64,000 nt of DNA from contig NZ_CALDPF010000010.1 of the NCBI RefSeq assembly GCF_937912035.1, positions 1 through 64,000 of the forward strand. The letters run 5' to 3'. The notes under the pieces are model-generated. The model searched no databases. It was not told where the DNA came from and worked only from the letters and a program-made list of their open reading frames with translations. This document shows, one piece after another, positions 44,955 through 54,603 of this stretch. A program made the translations under genes and the position numbers. This DNA is from an uncultured Bacteroides sp. Its GTDB lineage: Bacteria; Bacteroidota; Bacteroidia; Bacteroidales; Bacteroidaceae. Each line of letters begins with the position of its first letter. The stretch's first letter is position 1.

Positions 44955-46166
44955 TTATCTTGCATCCTCCGAGTTTATCAGATAAACGATGGTATTGTAT
45001 TTGATTTTTGCCTTGTTCTTTCTGATATTGGAAGATATGGCAGAAGTTGCAGAGTTATACATGTTCTGCAGTGACTGGAGGGCAATGGCCTCCGTGGAAA
45101 TACCTGTACCGTAACCGTCACTGGATTCAAAACTGATATTCTGCTGTACCGTATTGGAACCTGCATCCTTCATAAAATCACGGAATGCCGATTCAGGCAC
45201 ATAGAAACCTTCCATACCGTCATTGTCAAATACAGAAAGCTTGACCTTGATGAACCTATCACCGATAAGTATACTTGTTATGGATGCCCTGACACGCTGC
45301 TGTCCGAAACCTGTTACCGTTCCATAGAGGTAAGTTCCCTTTTTCAGCTTTGTACCGCTTACCGTCACATCATCCAGAAGCTTGAACCGCAGACGTGTAC
45401 CTTCATGCGCCTTTGTAGTCTGGTCAATCATGGCACGTATCAGTTTGTTTTCGGCAAATTCATCCGGAGCAGTAACCGTATTGAACCTGTCGGCATTAGT
45501 GTCATCGGACTTGATTACCAGACTCGGACGGTTACGTTCCCTTTCCTCCTGACGTACTCTGGATATGGAATCAGCCCTGTGCTTTCTTTCCGCTTCCTCT
45601 GCTTCCGGGTCTTTGATACCCAGTCCGCTTTCAATGGCCTTCTGCCGTTCATAGCTCCTTCGCTGAATCTCTGCAAGGTCACGTGCAAACTCGTCCTGTG
45701 AGGAATATCCCATACCGCCGGAAGCCGTTTCACTGTTTCCCGAAGGACCGTTCCCGTAGGCGTATGCATTGATATGCTTTCTTGATTCCGCAAGGGAACG
45801 CTCCAGTTCTTCAAGCTCCCTCTGCTGCCGCTGTCTTTCAGCTTCAGCTGCATCCAGTCGGTTCAGCTCCTCCTCGCTGTAGCCGTGTTCCAGTTCCTCC
45901 TTCTTCTGTTTTTCTTCTCCGATACCGCTTACGGCTGTGAAGGCATCCTCGTCACCGAAACGTCTGGACATCTCATACATCTTGTCTCCGGCTTCCTCGG
46001 CATTAGCCTCCGGAAGTTCCATGTTGATACGGTCTGTAGCTACCGTTCCGGCAGTCTCCTCACTGCCTGAGAAGGTCTGCATCACAAAGTATACCAGTGC
46101 GCACAGCGGAACGAATATGACCAGCGGAAAGATATACTTGGGCTGTTTGAAATTAATCTTAATCAT
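44955..46166 (-). CDS. traM: TraM (VirB10-like)
   Basis: An N-terminal transmembrane helix (YIFPLVIFVPLCALVYFVMQ) and a long polar, coiled linker rich in Glu/Arg lead to the C-terminal beta domain: KGTYLYGTVTGFGQQRVRASITSI, then FYVPESAFRDF. This layout is that of VirB10/TraM, which spans both membranes. It overlaps the upstream gene by 4 nt. Confidence 0.85.
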   Translation of the reverse strand: MIKINFKQPKYIFPLVIFVPLCALVYFVMQTFSGSEETAGTVATDRINMELPEANAEEAGDKMYEMSRRFGDEDAFTAVSGIGEEKQKKEELEHGYSEEELNRLDAAEAERQRQQRELEELERSLAESRKHINAYAYGNGPSGNSETASGGMGYSSQDEFARDLAEIQRRSYERQKAIESGLGIKDPEAEEAERKHRADSISRVRQEERERNRPSLVIKSDDTNADRFNTVTAPDEFAENKLIRAMIDQTTKAHEGTRLRFKLLDDVTVSGTKLKKGTYLYGTVTGFGQQRVRASITSILIGDRFIKVKLSVFDNDGMEGFYVPESAFRDFMKDAGSNTVQQNISFESSDGYGTGISTEAIALQSLQNMYNSATSAISSNIRKNKAKIKYNTIVYLINSEDAR

Positions 46167-46651
46167 GGGTTATCATTGTTTTTAATGGATTTGACTATAT
46201 TTTCCAGCTGCCGGTATTTGAGGATGATCCGCAAGGAATCCTCACGGCTCTTTACAGGTATGGCAATCATGGAGTCCAGTTCATGACGCAGTAACTGTCC
46301 CTTCACCGTCATGTCCGTCAATACACTGCGGTGAATGTCCTTGTTTGCCTGGATGGTACGGAATCCCTGAAACACCGGTTCCATTACGGCTATCGAACTG
46401 ACATCCGGCTCACTCTGTTTCCCGTTACCGGAATCTATGGCAACGGTACTGACAAGTAGCAGAAGCAGTGTTCCTGCTACACCTGCGAATGTAGCTTTCG
46501 GATGCTTTGCCGCCCATCTGTTTGCCAGTCTTATCCTTGCGGCCAGACGGTATCTTGTTCCGATGACACCCAGTTTGGGCTGCAACCACGACCTGACAAG
46601 CAGATGCGTTTTCAGACGGCTTTCCTGTATCTTTCTTCTGAATGATTTCAT
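46163..46651 (-). CDS. TraL-like inner-membrane protein
   Basis: A basic N-terminus (about 50 residues), one transmembrane helix (FAGVAGTLLLLLVSTVAI) and a periplasmic helical part make up 162 aa. Place between traK and traM matches TraL of the Bacteroides set, though it is longer than usual. The name rests on position. Confidence 0.6.
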   Translation of the reverse strand: MKSFRRKIQESRLKTHLLVRSWLQPKLGVIGTRYRLAARIRLANRWAAKHPKATFAGVAGTLLLLLVSTVAIDSGNGKQSEPDVSSIAVMEPVFQGFRTIQANKDIHRSVLTDMTVKGQLLRHELDSMIAIPVKSREDSLRIILKYRQLENIVKSIKNNDNP

Positions 46652-46663
46652 AATATCAGTATA

Positions 46664-47260
46664 TCAATAGTCCAAATCCCTGTTTTCAAGAGTTCTCCAG
46701 CCGGTAATGAGCAGACCGTGCGGATTGTTCCTTGTCCTCGGTACGGACTCGATGTAACCGGTTGTCACCATCGAGCGTCTGATGTCCCTGGTCCTGCGCT
46801 TGATAAGTTGCGTACCGTAATAGGTGAATTTCCGTTCATGTTCGTCAAACTGAATGGAGTCACACATGATGGTGCAGACAGCCGAAGAGGAAATGATGTC
46901 CGAGTAGAAACCGTTCTCGTCCATGGCCTGTTTCTGTTTCAGTGCGGTTCCGTCAGCCATATACATTGCTTTCCCTACCGTCCATTTGATATAGTCGTTG
47001 TCGGGCGGCAGGTTGAAGAAATACTGGTGGAACAGCTGTATGTGCGCCTTGGCCTCCATGGTGAAGTTGGCTTCCAGCCGTGCACGCTCGGCAAGAAACG
47101 GAATGTCTCCGTCAAGTACATAAATCTGCTGCCTTTCCTCATTGACCAAAGAAATGCAGCACCAGACCGTAAAGGCACAGATGACGGTGCAGCCTCCGAT
47201 TACCGCAAATACCGTCATCATAGCCAGTCTGGTTTTCTGTGCAAGGGATTCAATAAACAT
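46664..47260 (-). CDS. traK: TraK (VirB8-like)
   Basis: The 198-aa protein has one N-terminal membrane helix (MMTVFAVIGGCTVICAFTVWCC), a polar segment and a compact periplasmic domain (FHQYFFNLPPDNDYIKWTVGKAMYM, RRSMVTTGYIES, GLLITGWRTLENRDLDY). The final tyrosine-containing block is typical of TraK. It nucleates the T4SS at the inner membrane. Confidence 0.85.
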   Translation of the reverse strand: MFIESLAQKTRLAMMTVFAVIGGCTVICAFTVWCCISLVNEERQQIYVLDGDIPFLAERARLEANFTMEAKAHIQLFHQYFFNLPPDNDYIKWTVGKAMYMADGTALKQKQAMDENGFYSDIISSSAVCTIMCDSIQFDEHERKFTYYGTQLIKRRTRDIRRSMVTTGYIESVPRTRNNPHGLLITGWRTLENRDLDY

Positions 47261-47279
47261 ATTGTAAAAAGATTTGAAG

Positions 47280-48407
47280 TTATTTGACTAATGATTTGAC
47301 AGCCGAACCGGCTCCCTTCATGGTTGAACCTACCGCACCTCCGGCCATGGTACCTGCTGCCGAAGTGATGCCCATTGCAGCCGAACCGGCAACGGAACCC
47401 GTACCCGAGCTTACACCTCCCGGAATCAGCCATGAAGCCACTTCAGGAACGAAGCGTATGATATAGGCACCCACGAGCATACCCATGGCATACATACAGT
47501 TGGAGCCTATTCCCTGCAGTCCCAGTGCGCCAATCTGTTCCCAGGAGTTTACCGAGCCATGAAGCAGATGGTCGTATGCCACCAGATCCTGCTGCAGGTT
47601 ATAAAGAAGGATGAAGTCTATATAATAGATGCACATATAGGTCACGAATCCCCATAACGAGAGGGAAAGGAATTTGGACATCCACTGGCTCCAGGCCGAG
47701 TTCCATGGCTGTGCCAGCGAGAGGGCAAACATGATCGGACAGAATATCATCATGATGGCCATGAAAATCCTCTGTGCCGCGAGCATCCCGTAATACGACA
47801 TCTGGAAAATCAGTTCCCCGACAAAGCGTATTACATCGTTTATCCATTCACTGACCTTCGTCTCAGCCGCCACGGCAGCCCTCTGTGCGTAGTTGTTGAT
47901 GGTCGAGCCCAGATTCTCCACATTATATATCAGCTTGTCCCACCAGGCTGCATCCTGACCGATTTCGGCCACCTGCTTTGCCGTGGCTATGGAGTCCTGC
48001 ACGGTTCTCAGCCTGTCGAGATATTCACTCTGTTTCTGTGCCACCTTCAGCTCGAAGGCCGCCACTTCCTTATTCTTTGCCTTGGCCATAGCCCATGTAG
48101 CGGACTCCAGACTCTTTCCCGGAACCTGCAAAGCCGAGCATATCCATGAAGAGGATGAAATACACAGGGAAATGCCGATGATACGCAACAGTTTCATGAC
48201 ATCCATACCACGCCTTCCGAGCATCATCATCCAGCATTCGTATGAACCGACAGACAGGGCCAGGCACAGACCAAGAGCCTTTGCCATTGAAACGGCATCA
48301 CCGAGAACGGCCACATTGGGAAATGTCTCCATGGCCGTCAGCAGCTTTTCCAGACTTTCGTCAATGGCCGGAAGTCCTATTGTCAGTGGAATAAACAATA
48401 AATTCAT
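47280..48407 (-). CDS. traJ: TraJ (VirB6-like polytopic protein)
   Basis: At 375 aa it has several membrane helices (LGLCLALSVGSYECWMM, RIFMAIMMIFCPIMFALSLA, LWGFVTYMCIYYIDFILL) and a Gly/Ala/Ser-rich tail. It starts with INxxLL-type leader. VirB6 proteins form the inner-membrane channel. Located between the 228-aa gene and traK. Confidence 0.85.
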   Translation of the reverse strand: MNLLFIPLTIGLPAIDESLEKLLTAMETFPNVAVLGDAVSMAKALGLCLALSVGSYECWMMMLGRRGMDVMKLLRIIGISLCISSSSWICSALQVPGKSLESATWAMAKAKNKEVAAFELKVAQKQSEYLDRLRTVQDSIATAKQVAEIGQDAAWWDKLIYNVENLGSTINNYAQRAAVAAETKVSEWINDVIRFVGELIFQMSYYGMLAAQRIFMAIMMIFCPIMFALSLAQPWNSAWSQWMSKFLSLSLWGFVTYMCIYYIDFILLYNLQQDLVAYDHLLHGSVNSWEQIGALGLQGIGSNCMYAMGMLVGAYIIRFVPEVASWLIPGGVSSGTGSVAGSAAMGITSAAGTMAGGAVGSTMKGAGSAVKSLVK

Positions 48408-48467
48408 GATTGATTATATTATTTGTTTAATATTATTACCTGAATTGTTATCAATTATAGAGAATGT

Positions 48468-49154
48468 CTAATAGTGTGTAGCAGCAACGGCACAAAGGTG
48501 TGCAGTCCTGTTGACCAGTTCTGCCATCCTGGATTTGGCTTCCTCGTATGCCTTCTGCCGCTTGGCGTTCTCCAGCCCATAGCCGACACCGGTTTTGTGT
48601 ATATAGGCTATATCCGCACAGAGTATTTCATTCTGACGGCTCAGCTCGTCCACCTGATAGCGGAGCTTGCTGTCACTCTTCTGCATACAGTAGAGCAGTC
48701 CGTCCGTGATACAATCCTGCATACGGTTGAACTCGTCCTTGTAAGTGGCATACATCAGGTCAACATTTCTGTCAGCTTCCCTTGCCAGTTCTTCCTTATA
48801 CAGTTCCTCGATATATTTGCGCTCACTCTCCACTTTTTTGATTTTCTGTCTCTGCATCTCTTCGGCAGTCACACGCACCGGCATGATACGTTTTACATCA
48901 GACTTTGGTTCCTTGAAACGGACACGGAATCCGGAATTGAACCAGTCCCATTTCCAGTATATTTCCGCACCTGAGTATTTCTTATGCAGGAAAAAGTAAT
49001 ACCAGTCCGGAGCAAAATCCCACGGACCGTTTTCCATAGACTTCCACTGCTTCTGCTTTTCACTGTCACTGACTATGCTTTGGGCATTGGCAACAGTAAC
49101 TGTACCTGTAACTGACATACAGAACAGGCACAATAACATTATTCTAACCTGCAT
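48468..49154 (-). CDS. Periplasmic coiled-coil transfer protein (228 aa)
   Basis: A signal peptide (MLLCLFCMSVTGTVTVANAQ) precedes WDFAPDWYYFFLHKKYSGAEIYWKWDW, then a long helical part with many charged residues (MQRQKIKKVESERKYIEELYKEEL). It is encoded within the tra operon between the TraI-like gene and traJ. No confident family name. Confidence 0.75.
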   Translation of the reverse strand: MQVRIMLLCLFCMSVTGTVTVANAQSIVSDSEKQKQWKSMENGPWDFAPDWYYFFLHKKYSGAEIYWKWDWFNSGFRVRFKEPKSDVKRIMPVRVTAEEMQRQKIKKVESERKYIEELYKEELAREADRNVDLMYATYKDEFNRMQDCITDGLLYCMQKSDSKLRYQVDELSRQNEILCADIAYIHKTGVGYGLENAKRQKAYEEAKSRMAELVNRTAHLCAVAATHY

Positions 49155-49839
49155 ATCCCTGATTCCATTTATTGATTACACGCTCAGCTATCTCATTCTT
49201 CACATTGGAGTTCAGTATCTCCCAGATATAGTCCGGCTTCCATCCGCAGTCCGTGACAAGGAAACAGTACAGATTGGCATTGTCTATGATGTACCTTGCC
49301 CTGTCGATGGAAGCCTTCAGTGTCATTACCAGATTCAGCTTCTCATCCATGGAAGCCTTCATCAGGTTTATACCCGAAGCAGCTACGGATGCATACAGTC
49401 TGTAGCAGTGTTGTATCTCCCTTGATATTGCCACGTTGGCATCGGCATAATACCATGCTACGAAAGGCTTCTTTGATACATGACTGAAGGTATTGCCGGT
49501 AAAGTCCTTGTATTCCGTTACCAGCTGATACAGTGAGTTGGCCGTTGAAGAGATTGCACCAGCCAGTACCAAGTACGAATAGGCATTGTTCAGTCTTGTA
49601 TCCAGAGTGGTCCGGACATCATTGAACTTTTCCGCACCCTTCTCAATAAGCGACTGCTCGCCATAGCTTGTGGCCACTCTTGTAAGAGCCTTGTCCTCGT
49701 CCTTCTTTATGGCCTTGTGCAGGGCAATGAGTGCTTCGATGGTCGGCAGGTCTTTCGGTATTATGAAAGCGGAAGCCTTTACAGGCAGCAACAGCATTAT
49801 AATACCGGCTGATATGATACTTATATTCCTGAGTTTCAT
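49144..49839 (-). CDS. TraI-like periplasmic transfer protein
   Basis: From ATG 49839 the 231-aa product has a signal peptide (ISIISAGIIMLLLPVKASA) and a helical mature part (AYSYLVLAGAISSTANSLYQLV, CGWKPDYIWEILNSN). I chose 49839 because the longer frame from 49911 would overlap the upstream gene and lacks a signal peptide at its start. Position before the 228-aa gene and traJ suggests TraI; sequence evidence is limited. Confidence 0.7.
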   Translation of the reverse strand: MKLRNISIISAGIIMLLLPVKASAFIIPKDLPTIEALIALHKAIKKDEDKALTRVATSYGEQSLIEKGAEKFNDVRTTLDTRLNNAYSYLVLAGAISSTANSLYQLVTEYKDFTGNTFSHVSKKPFVAWYYADANVAISREIQHCYRLYASVAASGINLMKASMDEKLNLVMTLKASIDRARYIIDNANLYCFLVTDCGWKPDYIWEILNSNVKNEIAERVINKWNQGYAG

Positions 49840-49858
49840 GACAGAGATATATGAAAGA

Positions 49859-50599
49859 TTAATAATTTGAAGCAACCAGGCCGTTCCAGTCCTGTACAAG
49901 ATTTCCCACATGATTCTTCATGGTTACCACATTTGCCCATCCTTCAGGATCTATGGCAAAGAAGAGGTCGTTTGCAGTGGCATACTGTGCCATCAGAACC
50001 ATCCCTTCCACCTTGTAGCGTATCCTGTTCAGGTCAGTATAGATGCTGTTGGCCAGTGTCAGCCTTTCATACCTGTCCAGCAGGTTGTAGCCGTCATCCT
50101 TTTTTTCTGCAGTTGCCTGTCCCTGCAACGGATTGGGAATCATGGCATTGTTCACAATATTGACGAAGTTGCCGACCAGCTGCTGGGTTTCCGCTACAAG
50201 GTTGCCGAGTTCGTTCAGACAGAGCAGCCTGTTTGAAAATCTGGCCTTATTTACCGTGCTGACAAGTACCGGAACATTTCGCAGAATATCCAAAGCACAC
50301 AGGCCTATTTCCTTATAATAAAGACTTTCAGTCCCGAAACCGGATATGTTCTCCATGCTCAGCTTGTATAGTTCCTTCATGGTAGCCATGCTTACCGTAT
50401 AGAGTTCCACTTTCTGCTTCTTTGCTGCAATGGTATCCACACGCTGGTTGTGCTGTTCCTCGATAACTTTCTGTGAAGCGGTATTGGCCATGACAATCTT
50501 CAGGCAGTTGCGGTCGAATACGATTCTCCAGGCAGCAGACATATTGGCTGATGCCGATACCAGCAGTATCGCAATCAGCATGAATCTGAATTTTACCAT
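49859..50599 (-). CDS. Periplasmic transfer protein, paralogue of the 29824-30573 gene
   Basis: A signal peptide (RFMLIAILLVSASANMSAA) is followed by a helical body and the C-terminal DLFFAIDPEGWANVVTMKN...LVQDWN block shared with the gene at 29824-30573. Placed directly after the VirB4-like gene, it is in the usual position of a VirB5-like component. Its start overlaps the traG end by 7 nt. Confidence 0.75.
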   Translation of the reverse strand: MVKFRFMLIAILLVSASANMSAAWRIVFDRNCLKIVMANTASQKVIEEQHNQRVDTIAAKKQKVELYTVSMATMKELYKLSMENISGFGTESLYYKEIGLCALDILRNVPVLVSTVNKARFSNRLLCLNELGNLVAETQQLVGNFVNIVNNAMIPNPLQGQATAEKKDDGYNLLDRYERLTLANSIYTDLNRIRYKVEGMVLMAQYATANDLFFAIDPEGWANVVTMKNHVGNLVQDWNGLVASNY

Positions 50600-53427
50600 A
50601 GTGACATAACTTTTTGATGTTGGTTGACTTTTCTTGCAAACTCCAGATACAGAAGCCCTCCGTCAGCCTTGCGGTCTTCCTCGATACGGGTGATGGCCTC
50701 CTGCAGCGTACCGTACCGGGCAAGATAAATCTTCAGTGCCTCTTTCTCGGTACGTTCTGTAGTATATGCCCAATAACATTCCGGTGCTTCCTCCACACCG
50801 TACACATCCGAGTGCTGTCCCCGGCAAATCCACACCTCCTTGAAGTAGCTTCTTCCCTCATGGTTGTTCAGCGCATTGATGGTGAAAATCTGCTGACGCT
50901 GTATGTCAGTGAGTCCCAGAATGGCTGCAATATCCTCGTACCTGTCCTTGAACTTGGTCTGGTCAAGCAGAATCTTCACATCCGAGTTGTTGATGATGGC
51001 CTCCTTCACGATAGGGGAATCAATCACGTCATTAAGCTCCTGTGTGACCACACCGGCTATTCCGTGGAACTTCCGGACGGTCTTATACAAATACTTTATA
51101 TATTCCGCCATGGTAGGTGAAGCAATTGCCTTCCATGCCTCTTCAATGATAAGAGCCTTCCGTCCCTTTTTGATACGCATCTTCTGTAGGAACACGTCCA
51201 TGATAATCAGTACCACAATCGGGAATAGCACCGGATCATCCTTTATTTTATCTATTTCGAACACAATGAAACGCTCGTCAAACAGGTTAATGTCGAGGTC
51301 GGAGTTCAGCGTCATCTCCAGTTCACCGCCACGGTAGAACTGTTTCAGTATGGCCGCAAAGTCATGTATATTGAAACTGATTTTCTCCAGCTGTGTAATC
51401 TGCGGTATGCGTTCCAGGGCAAACTCATAATAGGAATTGAACGATAGTTCCTGAACCTTCAGCCTGCGTTTCTGTTCCTCCATGTGGTCAATCTGCCTGT
51501 CTATCTTAATCAGCATGGAATTGTTATAAAGTTCCCTTTTATATTTTTCTATGATGGCAAGTGCACGTTCCTTTTCCGATTCTGTGGCAGCTTCATCATT
51601 TATCAGAGCAGTCAGTGAACGGCACTGTCGTATCAGCTTCAGACGGCGTACTTCGGAAGGCAGCAGCAGGGCACGGCTTTCAGCCTTCTCCTGAACCTCT
51701 TCCGTATTTATCTGCCTGTCGATGTCCTCCATGCTGTGCGTGTACTGTTCATAGTCATCCTCCATCTTGGCGGCAACCAGCAGTTTCTGCCTCAGTGCCT
51801 CACGCTCACTGTCGCTGAACCTTTCAAACGGATTGAAATAGGCCTCGTAATATTCCACGATGGTCTGGTTTATCAGCATGTCCTCAATCTTTGTAGGAAA
51901 TGCGTTACCTTTGAATATCAGGAATATCAGCGATTTGAGGAAGTTCTTCTTCTCCCCGAAATTAAGCTCGTATTCCTCCTTCGTGACCTTGAACGGATTC
52001 ATGGAAATGGGCTTCTCCTTCGAGTAGGCTATGTATGTACCATTGTAATATCCGCATATACCTTCGTAGGAATCACCCGTATCCACCATGACCACATCCG
52101 TATTCTGTTCCAGAAGCTGACGTACCACACTGTTCATGTGGAAGGACTTGCCGGAACCGGAAGGACCGATACAGAAGAAGTTGGCATTGTCCGTCATCTT
52201 CCTTTTGCCTTCCTTGCCGGTAATGTCGATGCAGACAGGAAGTCCCTGACGGTCGGTGTAGTATGTGGTCAGCGGTGTATCCTCAGACTCCTTCAGATGT
52301 TCCTTGAAGAAAAAGCACAGGGCAGCATCCGAAAGCGTCAGGAACAGGTCATAGTCCGGGTTGAAGGCATAGCCGTTACCGGGAAAACAGTCCATGAAAA
52401 GCTCCAGCTGGTTGTAGGCTGTTCTTGACGGCATGATGCCGCACTCATACAGCTTTGTCTCCAGAAAGGAAGTTACCGGAGTAACCTTGTCAGGGGGGCA
52501 GCTCACCAGAATGTTAAAGTTGCAATATACAAGCATGGTACTGTCAACGGCCAGCCTGTCCAGCACTTCCTCAATATCGGCCTTTGCAATACGGTTGCTC
52601 GGGTCCGGCATGGAACCGTGACGCTTCGCCTTGGCCTGAAGCTTGCGCAGCAGCTTCCTCTGTCCCGGTATCTGAATGACCTGGTTGAACACCACACAGT
52701 CCGAGTAGGGGACGCCGGTCAGGAAAGAAAGCAGGTCGGTTGCGATACCGTACCCGTTGATGTTCATCTGCGTGTACGGCTTTATCATGGAAGGCAGATT
52801 AATCTCGTCAATGTCCACCAGCGGATAGGAACGGATAATCCGGTCACCTGTCCTGAGATATTCGTCTGAAGCCTTGAAGTTGGTCATTGAGAACGGTCCG
52901 TGCCGGAACTGGAATGCCATGAAACGGTGACAGTACTCGCTGACTTCCTCCTTGCCGAGCTTTCTGTGCCGGATATGCTTCTCCGTCAGAATATCATCCG
53001 TCTTTGATACCTTGGCATGGAAATCGAGCCATCTCTTCGGGTCATACTGGATGAACTGGCTTCTCTGGGCCTCCTGGGTGAGGATAAGAAAAGTCCTTAT
53101 CTCTGTGAATTCCCTTCCCTCGAAGTATCTGAAATAACTCCTTGTCAGGAACTCCGCATCGTCCGGCACGTCATGGTGATATGCCTGTCTGCACATAATA
53201 TCCTGCTTCTGCAGTGCATATCCCTCACCGATGGTCTGAAGGATATTGGATAGCACGTCATGAAACAGCATGTACTGCTGCGCATCCGTACAGAGCTGCT
53301 GGACCGGATTGGTTATTTCAAAGATAACGGACGGCTCGCCTCTGGCCGAGAACAGCACTACATTGCCGTCCGTCTCCTCCAGCTGCGCATAAAGTCCGTC
53401 AAATATTCTTTTCCTTTTGTGTGCCAT
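50593..53427 (-). CDS. traG: TraG (VirB4-family ATPase)
   Basis: The 944-aa ATPase powers T4SS assembly. Walker A is GPSGSGKSFHMN near residue 420; Walker B is ALIIEEAWKA near 757, followed by KFHGIAGVVTQELND. The N-terminal VirB4 domain (DDAEFLTRSYFRYFEGREFTEIRTFL) is intact. There is a helical insertion around 545-650, as in Bacteroides TraG. It sits between traF and the paralogue gene at 49859. Confidence 0.95.
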   Translation of the reverse strand: MAHKRKRIFDGLYAQLEETDGNVVLFSARGEPSVIFEITNPVQQLCTDAQQYMLFHDVLSNILQTIGEGYALQKQDIMCRQAYHHDVPDDAEFLTRSYFRYFEGREFTEIRTFLILTQEAQRSQFIQYDPKRWLDFHAKVSKTDDILTEKHIRHRKLGKEEVSEYCHRFMAFQFRHGPFSMTNFKASDEYLRTGDRIIRSYPLVDIDEINLPSMIKPYTQMNINGYGIATDLLSFLTGVPYSDCVVFNQVIQIPGQRKLLRKLQAKAKRHGSMPDPSNRIAKADIEEVLDRLAVDSTMLVYCNFNILVSCPPDKVTPVTSFLETKLYECGIMPSRTAYNQLELFMDCFPGNGYAFNPDYDLFLTLSDAALCFFFKEHLKESEDTPLTTYYTDRQGLPVCIDITGKEGKRKMTDNANFFCIGPSGSGKSFHMNSVVRQLLEQNTDVVMVDTGDSYEGICGYYNGTYIAYSKEKPISMNPFKVTKEEYELNFGEKKNFLKSLIFLIFKGNAFPTKIEDMLINQTIVEYYEAYFNPFERFSDSEREALRQKLLVAAKMEDDYEQYTHSMEDIDRQINTEEVQEKAESRALLLPSEVRRLKLIRQCRSLTALINDEAATESEKERALAIIEKYKRELYNNSMLIKIDRQIDHMEEQKRRLKVQELSFNSYYEFALERIPQITQLEKISFNIHDFAAILKQFYRGGELEMTLNSDLDINLFDERFIVFEIDKIKDDPVLFPIVVLIIMDVFLQKMRIKKGRKALIIEEAWKAIASPTMAEYIKYLYKTVRKFHGIAGVVTQELNDVIDSPIVKEAIINNSDVKILLDQTKFKDRYEDIAAILGLTDIQRQQIFTINALNNHEGRSYFKEVWICRGQHSDVYGVEEAPECYWAYTTERTEKEALKIYLARYGTLQEAITRIEEDRKADGGLLYLEFARKVNQHQKVMSLW

Positions 53428-53442
53428 ACTGTATAAAGTGAT

Positions 53443-53733
53443 TTACTGTTCTTTTCTCAGGTTTCTGTAGATATAGATACCTCTTGCCCTTTTCTTGTTG
53501 TGGAGTCCTCCACGCTGCTTGATGTAGATGGTTATCAGTCCCACCAGTGCCATGACCATCATGGCTATGAATCCTGCAACCTTTCCCAAAGCGATTGAGA
53601 AACCGATGAAGCCTACGAATGATACGCCTATGGCTGCCGCTGCCAGAGTGAGGAAACGACCACGTATGCCCATAAACTCCAGCGGTTTCTGCAATCCCTT
53701 GAACACAGGGTATCCTTCCTGATTCATTGTCAT
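53443..53733 (-). CDS. traF: TraF (DUF4133, VirB3-like)
   Basis: The 96-aa protein has two membrane helices (LTLAAAAIGVSFVGFIGFSIA; FIAMMVMALVGLITIYI), the VFKGLQKPLEFMGIRGRF start and a basic tail. This is the DUF4133/TraF pattern and the gene lies directly before traG, as expected. Confidence 0.9.
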   Translation of the reverse strand: MTMNQEGYPVFKGLQKPLEFMGIRGRFLTLAAAAIGVSFVGFIGFSIALGKVAGFIAMMVMALVGLITIYIKQRGGLHNKKRARGIYIYRNLRKEQ

Positions 53734-53745
53734 GCCGGGAAAGGA

Positions 53746-54102
53746 TTACTGGAAGAACAGCGGGAGAGCTTCCGAGAGTGCGATGAATGCAATACAGCCT
53801 CCGATGGTAAGCATGATGGTCTTTTTCACGTCCTGGTCTCCGTTCTGCATCTTGAAATAGACGTTGAAGGCACCAACCAGGACGATAACGGCAGCAATGG
53901 CCTTCATCAGGTTCGATACCGGAGTCTGGTAGGAACTGACTTCCTGGGTGGCCTTGGTAAAACCTGCTGCACCCTTGCTTCCTGCCATTACGTTGGATGT
54001 GGAAATAACGAGTGCAATGGCCGCCATCACACTCTTCTGTGCAAAACTTGAACCGATGAAACGCTCCGTAAGATTCCGGGCATTTTTCTTTATTAACTGC
54101 AT
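53746..54102 (-). CDS. traE: TraE (DUF4134, VirB2-like)
   Basis: A leader peptide with cleavage around SNVMAGSKG is followed by two hydrophobic helices (LMKAIAAVIVLVGAFNVYF; IMLTIGGCIAFIALSEALPLF). DUF4134 proteins are pilin-like. The gene is 12 nt upstream of traF. Confidence 0.9.
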   Translation of the reverse strand: MQLIKKNARNLTERFIGSSFAQKSVMAAIALVISTSNVMAGSKGAAGFTKATQEVSSYQTPVSNLMKAIAAVIVLVGAFNVYFKMQNGDQDVKKTIMLTIGGCIAFIALSEALPLFFQ

Positions 54103-54168
54103 TTCTGAATAATGTTAAAGGATTTCATCGCCAAAGAAACAGATGTCACTAAAGGAACGGTATATATG

Positions 54169-54603
54169 TCAGGCATTCTCACAGCTGAAGATAACGGCAC
54201 CGAGGTCACTGGTACCGGTCTCTGCCAGCCTGTTTATTTCCTGAATGATATTCTCTACCAGAATGCCGTCAGTCATGATGGCCTCCCGGTAAACGTGTCT
54301 GGAAGATTCTGATTGGGATGCAGATTTTTCTGTACCGTCAGAATCACTATTTTCATTCTCAGCTCCGGGATTCTCAGTATTATTCTGTTCTGAGCTTTCT
54401 TCTTTTGATTCAGGCTCATCCCGGTTTATCCTTATCGGCCTGAAGTTTCGTGCCTCTTCCGATATGTCAATGTCCTCTTCTTTTTGGCTGTCCTGCTCGG
54501 CATTCTGTGCGGCCTTTGCCCTCTGGAAGTCCATGAAAATCATTGCCGCATAGTAGAATACCATTGCCACGAAGAGAAGGAATACTATCTGTCCGTACTG
54601 CAT
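54169..54603 (-). CDS. Membrane-anchored acidic transfer protein (TraC/D position)
   Basis: One N-terminal membrane helix (IVFLLFVAMVFYYAAMIFM) leads to a long acidic, Ser/Glu/Asn-rich disordered stretch and a C-terminal helix (YREAIMTDGILVENIIQEINRLAE). Its position between the HTH gene and traE is that of TraC/TraD. It overlaps the HTH gene end by 19 nt. Confidence 0.65.
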   Translation of the reverse strand: MQYGQIVFLLFVAMVFYYAAMIFMDFQRAKAAQNAEQDSQKEEDIDISEEARNFRPIRINRDEPESKEESSEQNNTENPGAENENSDSDGTEKSASQSESSRHVYREAIMTDGILVENIIQEINRLAETGTSDLGAVIFSCENA

